From assembly GCA_017443595.1 (NCBI GenBank), contig JAFSYU010000033.1, positions 78,549 to 142,548 of the forward strand: a stretch of 64,000 nt of DNA, in the 5' to 3' direction. Position 1 is the stretch's first letter. Each line of letters starts with the position of its first letter. Below, piece after piece: positions 40,096-49,841 of the stretch. The notes beneath the pieces are model-generated. The model saw only the letters and a program-made list of their open reading frames with translations. It was not told the origin of the DNA and ran no database searches. The DNA is from Clostridia bacterium (GTDB lineage Bacteria > Bacillota > Clostridia > Oscillospirales > CAG-272). The position numbers were made by a program, and so were the translations under genes.

Positions 40096-42333
40096 ATGGC
40101 AAGAAAAAAGAAAACAGATGTAAAGACCGAAACAGTTGAAGCCGAGATCAAGGATCAACTTATAGTAGACACGCTTGAAAGCAACTATATGCCGTACGCC
40201 ATGAGCGTGATCCTGAGCCGCGCCATCCCGGAGATAGACGGTTTTAAACCCGCGCACAGAAAACTGCTTTATACAATGTATAAAATGGGTCTGCTTGAAG
40301 GTGCGAGAACAAAATCCGCAAACGTCTGCGGTGAGACGATGAAGCTCAATCCGCACGGCGACGCCTCTATTTATGAAACGATGGTAAGGCTCACGCGCGC
40401 CAATGAAGCGCTGCTTCACCCGTTTGTAGATTCAAAGGGTACGTTCGGCAAACAGTACAGCAGAGATCTCGCGCCGGCGGCGTCGCGTTATACGGAATGC
40501 AAGCTCTCGCCCATCTGCCGCGAAGTTTTGAGCGGCATAAACAAAAACGCCGTGGATATGGTGGACAACTACGACGGTTCTATGAAAGAGCCGGTCCTTA
40601 TGCCTACCGCTTTTCCGAATATACTCGTTTCCGCAAATACCGGTATTGCCGTCGGTATGGCGACTAATATCTGCTCGTTCAATCTGGGCGAGATATGCGA
40701 CGGAACGATAGAACTTATCAAAAACCCCAAAACCTCGCCGGACAGACTGCTTGATATCATAAAAGGACCGGATTTCCCGCTCGGCGCGCAGATAATGTTT
40801 GACAGAGACAAAATGAGGGCGATATACGAGACGGGAAGCGGATCGTTCGTAATGCGCTCAAAATACGTTTACGATAAAGACAACAACTGTATAGACGTGC
40901 TTGAAATCCCGTATTCGACCTCAATAGAAAAGATTATAGAAGAAGTCACAAAAGGCGTTTCAGAAGGCAAAATAAAAGAGCTTTCCGACATACGCGACGA
41001 GATAGGATACGAGGGATTCCGTTTGACTCTTGATCTCAAACGCGGTACGGACCCGGAAAAGCTAATGGCAAAGCTTTTCAAGCTCACGTCGCTTCAGGAT
41101 TCTTTCGCCTGCAATTTTAACGTCATAATCGACAAAAGGCCGGTGGTGCTCGGCGTCAACGACATACTTCTTGAATGGATAAAATTCAGAATGAGCTGCG
41201 TCAGGCGCGAGCTTGAATTTGAACTTAACACAAAGCGCGACAAACTCCATCTGCTTCTCGGCTTAGGCAAAATACTGCTTGATATAGACAAAGCGATAGC
41301 GATAGTACGCGGTACGGAAAAAGAAGCGGACGTCGTACCCAACCTGCAGAAAGCGTTCGATCTGACGGAAGTCCAGGCGGAGTACGTTGCCGAAATAAAA
41401 CTGCGCTATCTCAACCGCGAATACATCTTAAACAGAGTAAAAGAAATTTCCTCTCTGCAGGAAGAGATAAAAGACCTGGAAGATACTATAAAGAGTGAGA
41501 AGAGGATAAAAGACGTTATAGTAAAGCAGCTTACCGAGATAAAGAAAAAATACGGTATTGAAAGAAAGACGGAAATAATATATGACAGCGCCGATCTGCC
41601 GGAATACAAACCGGAGGAAGACGTGGAGAATTTCAACGTCTGCGCGGTATTTACAAAGCAGGGATTCTTCAAAAAAATACCGCTCACGTCTTTGCGCAGC
41701 GGAGAAAATCATCTTTTCAAAGACGGGGATTATATACTCTGCCGTGAAAATTCGGAGAATATCAAATCCGTTATCTTCTTATCGGATAAAGGACAGATGT
41801 ACCGCGCGAGGTTATCGGATTTCAAATCTTACAAAGCGTCCGATTTAGGCGACTATATCCCCGCAAAACTCGGATTTGAAGAGGGTGAACGCGCGGTGTA
41901 TATGAAAGCGCTTGACGGATATGAAGACAAGCATAATATGATATATATTTTTGAAAACGGAAAGGGCGTCAAAGTTCCCATGTCCGCGTATGAGACAAAG
42001 GGCAACAGAAGAAAGCTGACCGGCGCGTATTCAACAAAATCACCGCTTGTCGCGGCGTTCTATGAGGAAGAGCCGTTCAGTTTAGCGCTCGTATCCGACG
42101 CAAAACGCGCCATACTGTTTTCAAGCAAGCTGATACCGGTCAAGCCCACGAGGACCGCGGGCGGCGTGACGCTGTTCTCGCTTAAAAAGGGACAAAAGAT
42201 AGCCGCAGCGTTCCGTGAGGACGACTCACCGTATGACAGCATATCAAAATACAGAAAGATAAAGCTGCCGGCGACGGGATCGGTGCTTGAGGAATTTGAT
42301 ATAAACGCACAGCAGGTCAAAATGGATATATGA
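40096..42333 (+). CDS. parC: Type II DNA topoisomerase subunit A (ParC/GyrA-like)
   Basis: A 745-aa DNA cleavage and rejoining subunit. The winged-helix/tower region starts at YMPYAMSVILSRAIPEIDGFKPAHRKLLYTM; the catalytic tyrosine is in APAASRYTE near residue 135; a coiled-coil (about 430-490) follows, and then a C-terminal pinwheel (about 500-745) with degenerate blades. No clear GyrA box is seen, which favours topoisomerase IV over gyrase. Same operon as parE. Confidence 0.88.
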   Translation: MARKKKTDVKTETVEAEIKDQLIVDTLESNYMPYAMSVILSRAIPEIDGFKPAHRKLLYTMYKMGLLEGARTKSANVCGETMKLNPHGDASIYETMVRLTRANEALLHPFVDSKGTFGKQYSRDLAPAASRYTECKLSPICREVLSGINKNAVDMVDNYDGSMKEPVLMPTAFPNILVSANTGIAVGMATNICSFNLGEICDGTIELIKNPKTSPDRLLDIIKGPDFPLGAQIMFDRDKMRAIYETGSGSFVMRSKYVYDKDNNCIDVLEIPYSTSIEKIIEEVTKGVSEGKIKELSDIRDEIGYEGFRLTLDLKRGTDPEKLMAKLFKLTSLQDSFACNFNVIIDKRPVVLGVNDILLEWIKFRMSCVRRELEFELNTKRDKLHLLLGLGKILLDIDKAIAIVRGTEKEADVVPNLQKAFDLTEVQAEYVAEIKLRYLNREYILNRVKEISSLQEEIKDLEDTIKSEKRIKDVIVKQLTEIKKKYGIERKTEIIYDSADLPEYKPEEDVENFNVCAVFTKQGFFKKIPLTSLRSGENHLFKDGDYILCRENSENIKSVIFLSDKGQMYRARLSDFKSYKASDLGDYIPAKLGFEEGERAVYMKALDGYEDKHNMIYIFENGKGVKVPMSAYETKGNRRKLTGAYSTKSPLVAAFYEEEPFSLALVSDAKRAILFSSKLIPVKPTRTAGGVTLFSLKKGQKIAAAFREDDSPYDSISKYRKIKLPATGSVLEEFDINAQQVKMDI

Positions 42334-42342
42334 GGTTTTAAT

Positions 42343-42918
42343 ATGAATAAAAAAACGGAATTCATAAAAAAAGCGGCGGTAACGGTCATATTGCTCACCG
42401 TGTTTATGAGCACGTTCGCGTTCGGCGTGACGGAGGATTATTCCACGGAAAACGATCCGCTCATATCCTTATCGTATATAAACGGCGTTCTCACGCCTTC
42501 ATTTGAAAAATACGTTGACGATAAAGTAAAAAGCGTATCCGTTGACGAGATAGTCGCGGCTCTTATGGAAGATGAGGGCTTTAAAGATTACGTTGCGTCC
42601 GTTATAGCGTCACAGTCCGGCGGCGGACAGTCCGGATCGGCTTCAAGCGCGGAATTCGTGTCTCTCGTTTTATCCGCCGGCAAGCGCATAACGGCAAACG
42701 GCAAGTGCGAGGTCATAGTAAGATCGGGCAAAGCCGCGGCGTTCTGCAAAACGTCGGGAGTTGTTAAGGATATTTCCGCAGACAAGACTCTGACAAACGG
42801 AGAAAACGTCATAACGGGAGACTTGATAGAAGTGTCTTACGCCGGCGGCGCCGGTATAGCCGCGCTCCAGAACGGAACGGAAGTGCTTATAAGAGGTGAG
42901 TTTACAATTGGCGAATAA
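42343..42918 (+). CDS. Small exported protein of unknown function
   Basis: A 191-aa protein with an N-terminal membrane/signal segment (about 10-28, VTVILLTVFMSTFAFGV), a low-complexity GGGQSGSASS hinge near residue 85, and a compact C-terminal domain (about 105-190) with KRITANGKCEVIVRSGKA. The last domain resembles a stretch of beta strands. I do not recognise a family. It starts 9 bases after parC and overlaps the SpoIID gene, so these genes share an operon. A cell-envelope role next to SpoIID is inferred. Confidence 0.65.
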   Translation: MNKKTEFIKKAAVTVILLTVFMSTFAFGVTEDYSTENDPLISLSYINGVLTPSFEKYVDDKVKSVSVDEIVAALMEDEGFKDYVASVIASQSGGGQSGSASSAEFVSLVLSAGKRITANGKCEVIVRSGKAAAFCKTSGVVKDISADKTLTNGENVITGDLIEVSYAGGAGIAALQNGTEVLIRGEFTIGE

Positions 42919-44860
42919 AAAGCATAACGGCACGGATAAAAAAGTAATAATAGTAAGAGTTATATGTATCGTTTTAGCCGTGCTCATGTTCGGCGGCGTG
43001 ATAGTCGCGGCGGTCCTGTCAGCCAACGCGGCGGATATCGGATCGGACAGCGAAGGATCCGTAAGCGCAGACGAAAGCTCGACCGTACCGGAAGAACATG
43101 AAGAGCAGGAAAAGCAGGTATTCGAAGAAGACGATTATCTTGTAAGAGTAGGCATATCTTTCAGCGATACCACGCTTCACAGCCACAGGGTCCGCACGCA
43201 GAAAAACGCGCCGGGTTTTGAGCTCTACGTAACGACGACCGGCAACGAACTAAAATACATATGGACCTTATATAACAGCGACGTATCCGTATCCGAAACG
43301 GGAAATCTGAGAAGATCCGCAAGTACGGACTGGTATTATTACGCCTCAAAATCCAACGTCATATCCGGCGGCTATCACTTGCAGATAACGGACGGATTTG
43401 ATAAAATTGCAGATGCGGAAAGCGCGTGCGCCGATATTTCGGATAAAGCCAAAGAATTAAACGTTCCCGTATATCCCGCTTATATCGGCGGCATATACTA
43501 TATCCGTATTGGCGCTTATACGTCCGTATCTTCTGCCGAGTCGGAGAAAAGCGTAATAGAAGCGGCGCTCGGGTACGGCTGTGAAGTCGTCTCACCTGCT
43601 GCATCTTCTTTGACCGTCATTGATTATGAGACCGCAAAACCGCTTTTTGATTTTGATATGACGGAGCAAAAATACGGACTTGGTCTGTACTGCCTTGACG
43701 ACAACGGGAACAAAGACTACGTAAAAACGGAAAAAGGTTACTATTACGACGGCGTAATGGAATTCAGACGGTACAAAGCGTCAGACGCGGACGGCGTTAC
43801 GATGATACTTATATCGGAGCTTGAAACGTACGTTATATGCGTGGTTCCGTGGGAGATATACAATACCTGGCCTATCGAGACTATGAAAGCGTTTTCCGTA
43901 TGCGCGCGTACGTTCGTTATCGCCAACAGCCACGAAAGAGCAAAGCATAAAGCGTACAACTGCGACGTCTGCACAACGAGCGACTGTCAGGTATGCAAAG
44001 GCTTTGAGAGGGTAAATCAAAACGTAATAAACGGCGTGAATATGACAAAAGGAGAGATCCTTTTGTGCGACGGTAAGACCACCACCTCGTATTACACGGA
44101 TCTCGGCGGCGGCAGTATGGCGGCGGCGCACGAGGTGTGGAACATGGACCCCGTTAAATATCTTGTCGGACAGATGACGCCGTGGGAGGACCTTTCCGTA
44201 AGCAAATACGGGGCATGGAGCTTTACCGCAACGCCGGAGGAGCTTTTGAAAAAAGTGCGTGAAGCCGGTTATACCACGCTCAACGGCGCGATAGAAGACG
44301 TAAGGATAAACCGCCTGTGCGAAAACTCAACTTACGTGTATTCAATAACCATAACGGATATTTACGGAGCAAGCGTAACGGTGAACAGATGCAGAAACGT
44401 GCGCGGAGCTTTGTCGGGGCTTCTTTACGCGGCTAATTTCGTTATCGAGCATAACGGCAAAATAGACGACGGAAAAAATCATACGCTTGTAGAGACCGTA
44501 AGCGGTATATACGTGATGACTGCCGACGGGATCAAAAGCGTCAAAGGCGAAGAGAATATAAACGTTATGACTGACGGCGGGCTTAAACAGCAGTATCTGC
44601 CGCAGCGCATAACCGTAAAAACGTCGTCGTCTCTCGTCTCGCAGACCGTGCTGATAAGCACGTCCGAAATAGTCGGACACAGTACGGGCACAAATTCAAA
44701 GGACTTTACCTTCATAGGCAGCGGCAACGGCCACGGCGTGGGCGCAAGTCAGTGGGGCTGTAAGGACTTAGGCAACCTCGGTTACAAATACGACAGGATA
44801 CTTTATACGTATTATCCTTATACCGAGCTTGCGTATTACAAAGATTATTTGTCAAAATAA
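42908..44860 (+). CDS. SpoIID/LytB-domain protein with SPOR-like region
   Basis: About 650 aa. A membrane anchor (about 15-35), an acidic linker, a SPOR-like peptidoglycan-binding segment (about 140-230, IGGIYYIRIGAYTSVSSAES) and a SpoIID/LytB domain (about 290-640) with VPWEIYNTWPIETMKAFSVCARTF, YYTDLGGGSMAAAHEVW and GNGHGVGASQWG. SpoIID is a lytic transglycosylase in engulfment; LytB-type proteins also occur in wall remodelling, and here the SPOR segment points to septum or wall binding. I prefer the TTG at 42908, which has AGAGGTGAG 7 bases upstream, over the GTG at 42896, which has no ribosome site. Confidence 0.85.
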   Translation: MANKKHNGTDKKVIIVRVICIVLAVLMFGGVIVAAVLSANAADIGSDSEGSVSADESSTVPEEHEEQEKQVFEEDDYLVRVGISFSDTTLHSHRVRTQKNAPGFELYVTTTGNELKYIWTLYNSDVSVSETGNLRRSASTDWYYYASKSNVISGGYHLQITDGFDKIADAESACADISDKAKELNVPVYPAYIGGIYYIRIGAYTSVSSAESEKSVIEAALGYGCEVVSPAASSLTVIDYETAKPLFDFDMTEQKYGLGLYCLDDNGNKDYVKTEKGYYYDGVMEFRRYKASDADGVTMILISELETYVICVVPWEIYNTWPIETMKAFSVCARTFVIANSHERAKHKAYNCDVCTTSDCQVCKGFERVNQNVINGVNMTKGEILLCDGKTTTSYYTDLGGGSMAAAHEVWNMDPVKYLVGQMTPWEDLSVSKYGAWSFTATPEELLKKVREAGYTTLNGAIEDVRINRLCENSTYVYSITITDIYGASVTVNRCRNVRGALSGLLYAANFVIEHNGKIDDGKNHTLVETVSGIYVMTADGIKSVKGEENINVMTDGGLKQQYLPQRITVKTSSSLVSQTVLISTSEIVGHSTGTNSKDFTFIGSGNGHGVGASQWGCKDLGNLGYKYDRILYTYYPYTELAYYKDYLSK

Positions 44861-44887
44861 AAAATGCCGTTTGACCGGCATTTTTTT
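44861..44887. terminator. Bidirectional terminator
   Basis: AAAATGCCG and CGGCATTTT pair around a short loop, with A and T runs on either side, between the SpoIID gene (+) and the GH78 gene (-). Confidence 0.85.
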
Positions 44888-45366
44888 AATCCGTATCAAA
44901 ATAGATACCTGATACAGATACGAAATCTCCCCTTATATGATCTATACGGAATCTAACGGAATCGTCGTATTCATAAACCAGATATACGCCGCCGGAATAA
45001 TCGTGCAGGACCTTTACCGGAGATATGAGATCATAGGTTTTTCCGTTAAACATTTCAACGGCAAGGCTTTTGCCGCCAAAACGACCGGCAAAGTACAAAG
45101 CAACGGTATATTTGCGCTTTCTTGCAAGTTTGATGTCAACGGTAAAAGTCTGAGAACATATATTGTCATAATTTGTCGAGTATCCGGACGGGGTGAATAT
45201 GCCTTTATCAAAAACCACCTCAGATACGTAATCCGGAAGTTTTTTATCCTTGCCGCATATAACGTATCCGTCCTTGCCGTATCTGCCGGCACGGTCTTTT
45301 TTTGTTTCCGTATCCGTTTTTATAAACTTTGCCGCGTATTTGCGCGGGGGCGCTTTATACTTTTTA
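44886..45366 (-). pseudogene. Frameshifted C-terminal domain of the GH78 gene
   Basis: In the -1 frame relative to the upstream GH78 frame, about 159 codons stay open to the stop at 44886. They read like the C-terminal domain found in GH78 and related enzymes (AGRYGKDGYV, LPDYVSEV, YTVALYFA, final VSVSGIYFD). It has no start codon or ribosome site of its own. Adding one base at the A5/A4 runs (complement of 45361-45370) would join it to the upstream frame, giving one protein of about 790 aa. This could be an assembly error, a real mutation, or a frameshift during translation. Confidence 0.75.
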
Positions 45367-47266
45367 CTTTTCCGGAATAATCCGCGCTGAAATTGTATTC
45401 TCCCGGTGTAAGAGCTTCAAAATAGAAATATTCGTCGTCTTCGCGGTCCGCTTTTGCCGTCTTTCCGTTGATTTTAAGTCCGCTTACCGTTCTTTTTGCT
45501 TTCGGTATCGTGACAAGCGCGCATGTCCCATCCGGCACGGTAACGCTGTGTTTGCCTGCAATAACGTCAAACGACGCTTTTATGTTACCGTGCGGCGTTG
45601 GCATTTCTCCCGATATAACGTTAAGCTGCGCAGTCATGTGAGGAATTACAGAAAACGTGGAAAATCCGGGTGACGTCGGCTTTATACCGAGCAGCTCTGC
45701 GCTCATCCAGCAAAGAACTCCCGAACTCCACGGATGCGCAAGACTGGTATACCCGGCCTGATTGTTCGGTACGGCTCCGTTTTTTTTAATACCGTCGTTC
45801 CATTCGGGACGGAAAACTTCAAAAAAGCAGGTCCCGCCGTAGATTATCTGTCCGCCCCACAGATCAAGAACGGAAGATACCGCGTCGTCATATTTATCCA
45901 TTTTCGCAAGCGCGCCTAATATAAAATATTCGTTGAACGGACAGTAAGAGATCCTGCTTACTCTGTCGGAAAAGTATTTGTAAAACAGCTTACTCTGAAT
46001 TTCCGAATTTACGAATCCTGCGTTTACCGCGTCTGAAAATGCGTGAATTCCGTAATCTTTATACCAGTCGCTTTTTGATAAAATTTCATCTGTTTTTTGT
46101 TTTGCATATGCGCGGTAACGTTTTGCGTAAGAGCTTTTTCCCAACGCGTCAAGCAAATCGGCAAATTTATTGAAGCATTCTATGGCTATAGCTTTATACG
46201 ACAGCTGATTTTCGGTTACGTCCGGAAAGTCAAAGCCCGCGCCCTGTCTTTCATCCCAGCCGAAGAAAGTCAAAGGTGGATCTTTGCCCCATATCTCATA
46301 CGCGTGATCGAGACGCTGAGACGCATAAGGCAAAAGCTCCGATACGCCTTTTTTATCCGAAGTGAAATAATAGTAATCAATAAGACTTAAAACCCAGTAA
46401 AGCTCGTAGCTTTCTATACCGTTGTCGTGAGAGGCGGTATATTTTAGATTTTCAAGTATGAAATCGTAGTTTGCAAAAGCGCACAGTGAAGCGGCCTGCG
46501 AGATATAAGCGTCACCGGTCCAGGAATGACGGTCGCCGCGGTCAATAAGTATAGCGGAAAGATAATCTTTTTTGAAATTCGTTCTCACGCAGTACGCCGC
46601 GGTGTACCATATACGGTTGAGCATCTCGTTGTCGCAGTAAAAGCTGCCGTCATAATTTGACGGCTTTATTTGACATATAAGCCGGACTGAGGTAATATGA
46701 AAATCGTTTTTATAGTTCTCTACGTGTAAAAATCCGAAACGTACGCCCTCGTACAGTTCGGGGTTCAGTTCAAGCCTGTATATATTGCAGCCTATCTTTT
46801 TCGGATATCCGGTCTTGCGCGGCGACTGCGGGCCTTTGTTTACTATCTGCGGCATATCGTATTCGCTTACGCTCAGTCTTACGCTTTCGCATGCCGGCAG
46901 ATCCGGGCTTTCTATTTCAAGCCATGCCGCAAATTCAATACCGAAATCAAATACTATATTTCCGTTTCCTTTTACCGTAATATCCGTCTTATCGGATAAA
47001 ACCGAGTCTGTGTTTTGAAAACTGTTTTTATTGTCGACGAAGTATTTTACGGGATAAGCTTTGAAAACGTTCAACTCACTGTCAGCACGCGTGTCGTTGA
47101 ATCTGAACGAGCTTAACGGATCAGGAGACCATTCTATAGCTTTGCCTGTAAAATCGCCGCCGGACACCGTTTTATACGGCTCGTTATCAGGTATATCGTC
47201 AAAACTTATCCTTACCGGATAAAGCCTTGATCCGGTGTATATTTTTTCTTTTTTATGTAATTCCAT
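45320..47266 (-). CDS. GH78 alpha-L-rhamnosidase (frameshifted near the C-terminus)
   Basis: A 648-aa frame. An N-terminal beta-domain (about 1-205) precedes the (alpha/alpha)6 barrel (about 210-555; DRGDRHSWTGDAYISQAASL, NGIESYELYWV, FFEVFRPEW, HPWSSGVLCW) and the Bac_rhamnosid_C beta-domain (about 556-628, ending in LTPGEYNFSADY). No signal peptide. The frame ends early in RPRANTRQSL because of the shift described for 44886-45366. No clear Shine-Dalgarno site precedes the start. Removal of alpha-L-rhamnose is expected by family; the lost domain may or may not matter for activity. Confidence 0.82.
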   Translation of the reverse strand: MELHKKEKIYTGSRLYPVRISFDDIPDNEPYKTVSGGDFTGKAIEWSPDPLSSFRFNDTRADSELNVFKAYPVKYFVDNKNSFQNTDSVLSDKTDITVKGNGNIVFDFGIEFAAWLEIESPDLPACESVRLSVSEYDMPQIVNKGPQSPRKTGYPKKIGCNIYRLELNPELYEGVRFGFLHVENYKNDFHITSVRLICQIKPSNYDGSFYCDNEMLNRIWYTAAYCVRTNFKKDYLSAILIDRGDRHSWTGDAYISQAASLCAFANYDFILENLKYTASHDNGIESYELYWVLSLIDYYYFTSDKKGVSELLPYASQRLDHAYEIWGKDPPLTFFGWDERQGAGFDFPDVTENQLSYKAIAIECFNKFADLLDALGKSSYAKRYRAYAKQKTDEILSKSDWYKDYGIHAFSDAVNAGFVNSEIQSKLFYKYFSDRVSRISYCPFNEYFILGALAKMDKYDDAVSSVLDLWGGQIIYGGTCFFEVFRPEWNDGIKKNGAVPNNQAGYTSLAHPWSSGVLCWMSAELLGIKPTSPGFSTFSVIPHMTAQLNVISGEMPTPHGNIKASFDVIAGKHSVTVPDGTCALVTIPKAKRTVSGLKINGKTAKADREDDEYFYFEALTPGEYNFSADYSGKVKSIKRPRANTRQSL

Positions 47267-47293
47267 TTATAATAACCGTAAATACGAATAAAG

Positions 47294-47322
47294 CTCCGGT
47301 GATTTGATATTACACCGGAGCC
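47294..47322 (-). terminator. Terminator after cysK
   Basis: GCTCCGGTG and CACCGGAGC pair across an 11-base loop just past the cysK stop codon; on the minus strand TTTATT follows. Confidence 0.75.
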
Positions 47323-47338
47323 GTATACGTATTATTTT

Positions 47339-48271
47339 TTATTCTGTGAAAAGCGGGGTGGAGTAGTATCTGTCGCCGCTGTCGGGGAGCAGAGCTACTA
47401 TTACCTTGCCTTTGTTTTCGGGACGCTTTGCAAGCTTGATCGCCGCAAAAAGCGCCGCGCCTGAGGAGATACCTACGGAAATGCCTTCTCTTTTTGCAAG
47501 CTGTTTTGACGTTGCAAACGCGTCTTCGTTCGCTACCGGGATCACCTCGTCGTAGACTTTCGTGTTCAGAACGTCCGGAACGAATCCCGCGCCTATGCCC
47601 TGGATTTTATGCGGACCGGATCTGCCCTCGGACAAGACCGGAGAAGTTTCCGGCTCAACGGCAACGACCTTGACGGACGGTTTCTGTTCTTTCAGGTATT
47701 CGCCGGTACCGGTTATCGTGCCGCCCGTACCTACGCCGGCTACGAATATATCAACTGCGCCGTCTGTATCTTTATATATCTCGGGACCTGTCGTAGCTTT
47801 GTGTATAGCCGGGTTTGCCGGGTTTACGAACTGGCCGGGGATAAAGCTGCCGGGTATCTCAGAGGCAAGCTCTTCCGCTTTTGCAATTGCGCCTTTCATG
47901 CCTTTCGCGCCTTCTGTCAAAACTATTTCGGCGCCGTAAGCCTTTAATATATTTCTTCTTTCAACGCTCATCGTCTCGGGCATCGTAAGTATCGTGCGGT
48001 AGCCCTTTGACGCGGCTATCGCGGCAAGACCTATACCCGTGTTGCCGGAAGTCGGCTCAATTATGACCGAGCCCGGTTTGAGCTGACCTTTTGCTTCCGC
48101 ATCTTCTATCATCGCTTTTGCAATTCTGTCTTTGACTGATCCGGCGGGATTGAAATATTCGAGTTTTACTAAAAGCGTCGCTTCCAGTCCCAGCTCTTTT
48201 TCAAGATTGACGACCTCTACAAGAGGCGTATTTCCTATAAGCTCAATGGCTCCTTTATAGATCTTTGACAT
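47339..48271 (-). CDS. cysK: Cysteine synthase A (O-acetylserine sulfhydrylase)
   Basis: A 310-aa PLP enzyme making cysteine from O-acetylserine and sulfide. PLP lysine is in [11 protein letters not shown] near residue 43, the substrate loop in [12 protein letters not shown] near 68-79, and the glycine-rich phosphate-binding loop in [10 protein letters not shown] near 177. Length and motifs match CysK rather than cystathionine synthase. It lies 24 bases after metY and shares its regulation. Confidence 0.95.
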   Translation of the reverse strand: MSKIYKGAIELIGNTPLVEVVNLEKELGLEATLLVKLEYFNPAGSVKDRIAKAMIEDAEAKGQLKPGSVIIEPTSGNTGIGLAAIAASKGYRTILTMPETMSVERRNILKAYGAEIVLTEGAKGMKGAIAKAEELASEIPGSFIPGQFVNPANPAIHKATTGPEIYKDTDGAVDIFVAGVGTGGTITGTGEYLKEQKPSVKVVAVEPETSPVLSEGRSGPHKIQGIGAGFVPDVLNTKVYDEVIPVANEDAFATSKQLAKREGISVGISSGAALFAAIKLAKRPENKGKVIVALLPDSGDRYYSTPLFTE

Positions 48272-48295
48272 TTTATTTATCTCCTTTTATTATTC

Positions 48296-49582
48296 TTATT
48301 TTAATGCGGCAAAGCCGTTTTCAAGATCTGCGATTATGTCGTCTATGTGTTCCGTTCCGATAGATAACCGGATGGTGCTTTGGTGAATGTCGTTTTTCTC
48401 AAGCTCTTCATCAGAAAGCTGAGAATGTGTAGTTGACGCGGGGTGTATAACAAGCGATTTTACGTCCGCTACGTTTGCCAAAAGCGAGAATATCTTTAAG
48501 TTGTCTATAAATTTCCACGCTTCTTCTTTGCCGCCTTTTATATCGAAAGTGAATATGGAAGCTCCGCCGTTCGGGAAATATCTGTTATAAAGCTCATGCT
48601 GCGGATGATCGGGAAGAGAAGGATGATTTACCTTTGCAACAAGCGGATGTTTTGATAAGTATTCTACGACCTTTTTCGTGTTCTCCGCGTGGCGCTCAAG
48701 CCTTAGCGACAGCGTCTCAACGCCCTGCAAAAGCAGAAACGCGTTGAACGGCGAGATAGCCGCTCCCGTGTCGCGCAGAAGTATGGCGCGTATGTACGTT
48801 ACAAACGCCGCGGGACCTACAACGTCCGCGAATGAAACGCCGTGATAACTCGGATTCGGCTTTGCGATCGGTGCGTATTTGTCCGCGTTCGCTTTCCAGT
48901 CGAATTTTCCGCTGTCAACGATTATGCCGCCGAGCGTAGTGCCGTGACCGCCTAAGAACTTTGTAGCGGAATGAACTACTATGTCCGCGCCGTGTTCTAT
49001 GGGACGGATAAGATACGGCGTTCCGAACGTGTTGTCTATAACTACCGGTATCCCGTGAGCATGCGCTATCCCGGACAGTGCTTCAATATCCGGAATATCG
49101 CTGTTCGGGTTTCCGAGCGTTTCAATGAAAATCGCCTTTGTGTTCGGTTTGATCGCGGCTGTGACTTCATTCAGATCGTGTATGTCAACGAAAGTCGTCT
49201 CAACGCCGAACTGGGGAAGAGTATGCGCTAACAGATTGTAGCTGCCGCCGTATATGGTCTTCTGCGCTACTATGTGATCGCCTTTCTGTGCAAGCGCTTC
49301 TATCGTGTACGTTATCGCCGCCGCACCGGATGCGAGCGCGAGCGCCGCGACTCCGCCTTCAAGCGCGGCAACTCTTTTTTCAAGCACGTCCTGCGTGGAG
49401 TTTGTAAGTCTGCCGTAAATGTTGCCGGCGTCTGCTAAACCGAATCTCGCCGCGGCGTGCGCACTGTTGTGGAATACGTATGAAGTCGTCTGATATATCG
49501 GGACTGCTCTTGAATCCGTTGCGGGGTCTGCCTGCTCCTGTCCTACATGGAGCTGAAGAGTTTCAAATTTATAGTTACTCAT
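48296..49582 (-). CDS. metY: O-acetylhomoserine sulfhydrylase (Cys/Met metabolism PLP enzyme)
   Basis: A 428-aa enzyme that makes homocysteine from O-acetylhomoserine and sulfide. The PLP lysine is in HSATKFLGGHGTTLGG; the N-terminus FETLQLHVGQEQADPATDSRAVPIYQTTSY is characteristic of MetY. Its leader is unusual: a 23-codon Cys-rich reading frame (49628-49699) and the Rrf2 box lie between promoter and start codon. First gene of metY-cysK, divergent from the Rrf2-iscSU operon. Confidence 0.93.
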   Translation of the reverse strand: MSNYKFETLQLHVGQEQADPATDSRAVPIYQTTSYVFHNSAHAAARFGLADAGNIYGRLTNSTQDVLEKRVAALEGGVAALALASGAAAITYTIEALAQKGDHIVAQKTIYGGSYNLLAHTLPQFGVETTFVDIHDLNEVTAAIKPNTKAIFIETLGNPNSDIPDIEALSGIAHAHGIPVVIDNTFGTPYLIRPIEHGADIVVHSATKFLGGHGTTLGGIIVDSGKFDWKANADKYAPIAKPNPSYHGVSFADVVGPAAFVTYIRAILLRDTGAAISPFNAFLLLQGVETLSLRLERHAENTKKVVEYLSKHPLVAKVNHPSLPDHPQHELYNRYFPNGGASIFTFDIKGGKEEAWKFIDNLKIFSLLANVADVKSLVIHPASTTHSQLSDEELEKNDIHQSTIRLSIGTEHIDDIIADLENGFAALK

Positions 49583-49627
49583 TTTATTTACCTCATTTTA
49601 AATTTATTATTTTTGTTTTTTTCAGCT

Positions 49628-49699
49628 TCAACATCGGCACGTTTGCATTCGACCGCATCTGAAATTTTCTCTTACAAGCTTTTCAAAATAGTTTTTCAT
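49628..49699 (-). CDS. Cys-rich leader peptide upstream of metY
   Basis: A 23-codon frame with an ATG at 49699, a GGAAAGG site about 9 bases upstream, and a stop at 49628, 46 bases before metY. The last ten residues are RCGRMQTCRC: three cysteines and one methionine. Starved ribosomes would stall at the cysteine codons, so the peptide may sense Cys-tRNA supply, as in amino-acid leader attenuation. No U-run terminator follows; an imperfect stem between TTTCAGATGCGG and CCGATGTTGAAG suggests RNA refolding or translational control instead. Function inferred. Confidence 0.6.
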   Translation of the reverse strand: MKNYFEKLVRENFRCGRMQTCRC

Positions 49700-49746
49700 A
49701 CGTTTAACCTTTCCAGAATAGTGTTCGGAATTCAATCACCTACTAA

Positions 49747-49764
49747 ACCTATCGGAGATGTAGG
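49747..49764. promoter_or_regulatory. Rrf2-type operator at the metY promoter
   Basis: ACCTAT, 7 bases, GTAGG: the same spacing and bases as in the divergent Rrf2 promoter (49842-49859). It lies directly downstream of the metY -10 box, where bound repressor would block transcription. Confidence 0.65.
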
Positions 49765-49765
49765 C

Positions 49766-49794
49766 ATTATAGCATGACGTACAGCAAAAATCAA
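49766..49794 (-). promoter_or_regulatory. Promoter of metY-cysK
   Basis: On the minus strand TTGATT, 17 bases and TATAAT. The transcript would carry a leader of about 175 bases with the Cys-rich peptide. Confidence 0.75.
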
Positions 49795-49841
49795 GTCTGA
49801 AATGTAAATAAACTATGATATTTTATCAGATTCGATCAAAT

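Noticed and set aside
45014..45292. A 92-codon frame in the third minus-strand phase near the GH78 break
   Set aside because: The neighbouring frame encodes the expected C-terminal domain; this one does not resemble any domain.
45361..45370. Programmed -1 frameshift in the GH78 gene
   Set aside because: A classic slippery heptamer with a downstream pseudoknot is not seen; only the A codon could re-pair. Kept as an open alternative to a simple deletion, not as a call.
49600..49765. SAM riboswitch or T-box in the metY leader
   Set aside because: None of the conserved elements (kink-turn or T-box sequence, terminator U-run) is present; the leader peptide explains the region better.
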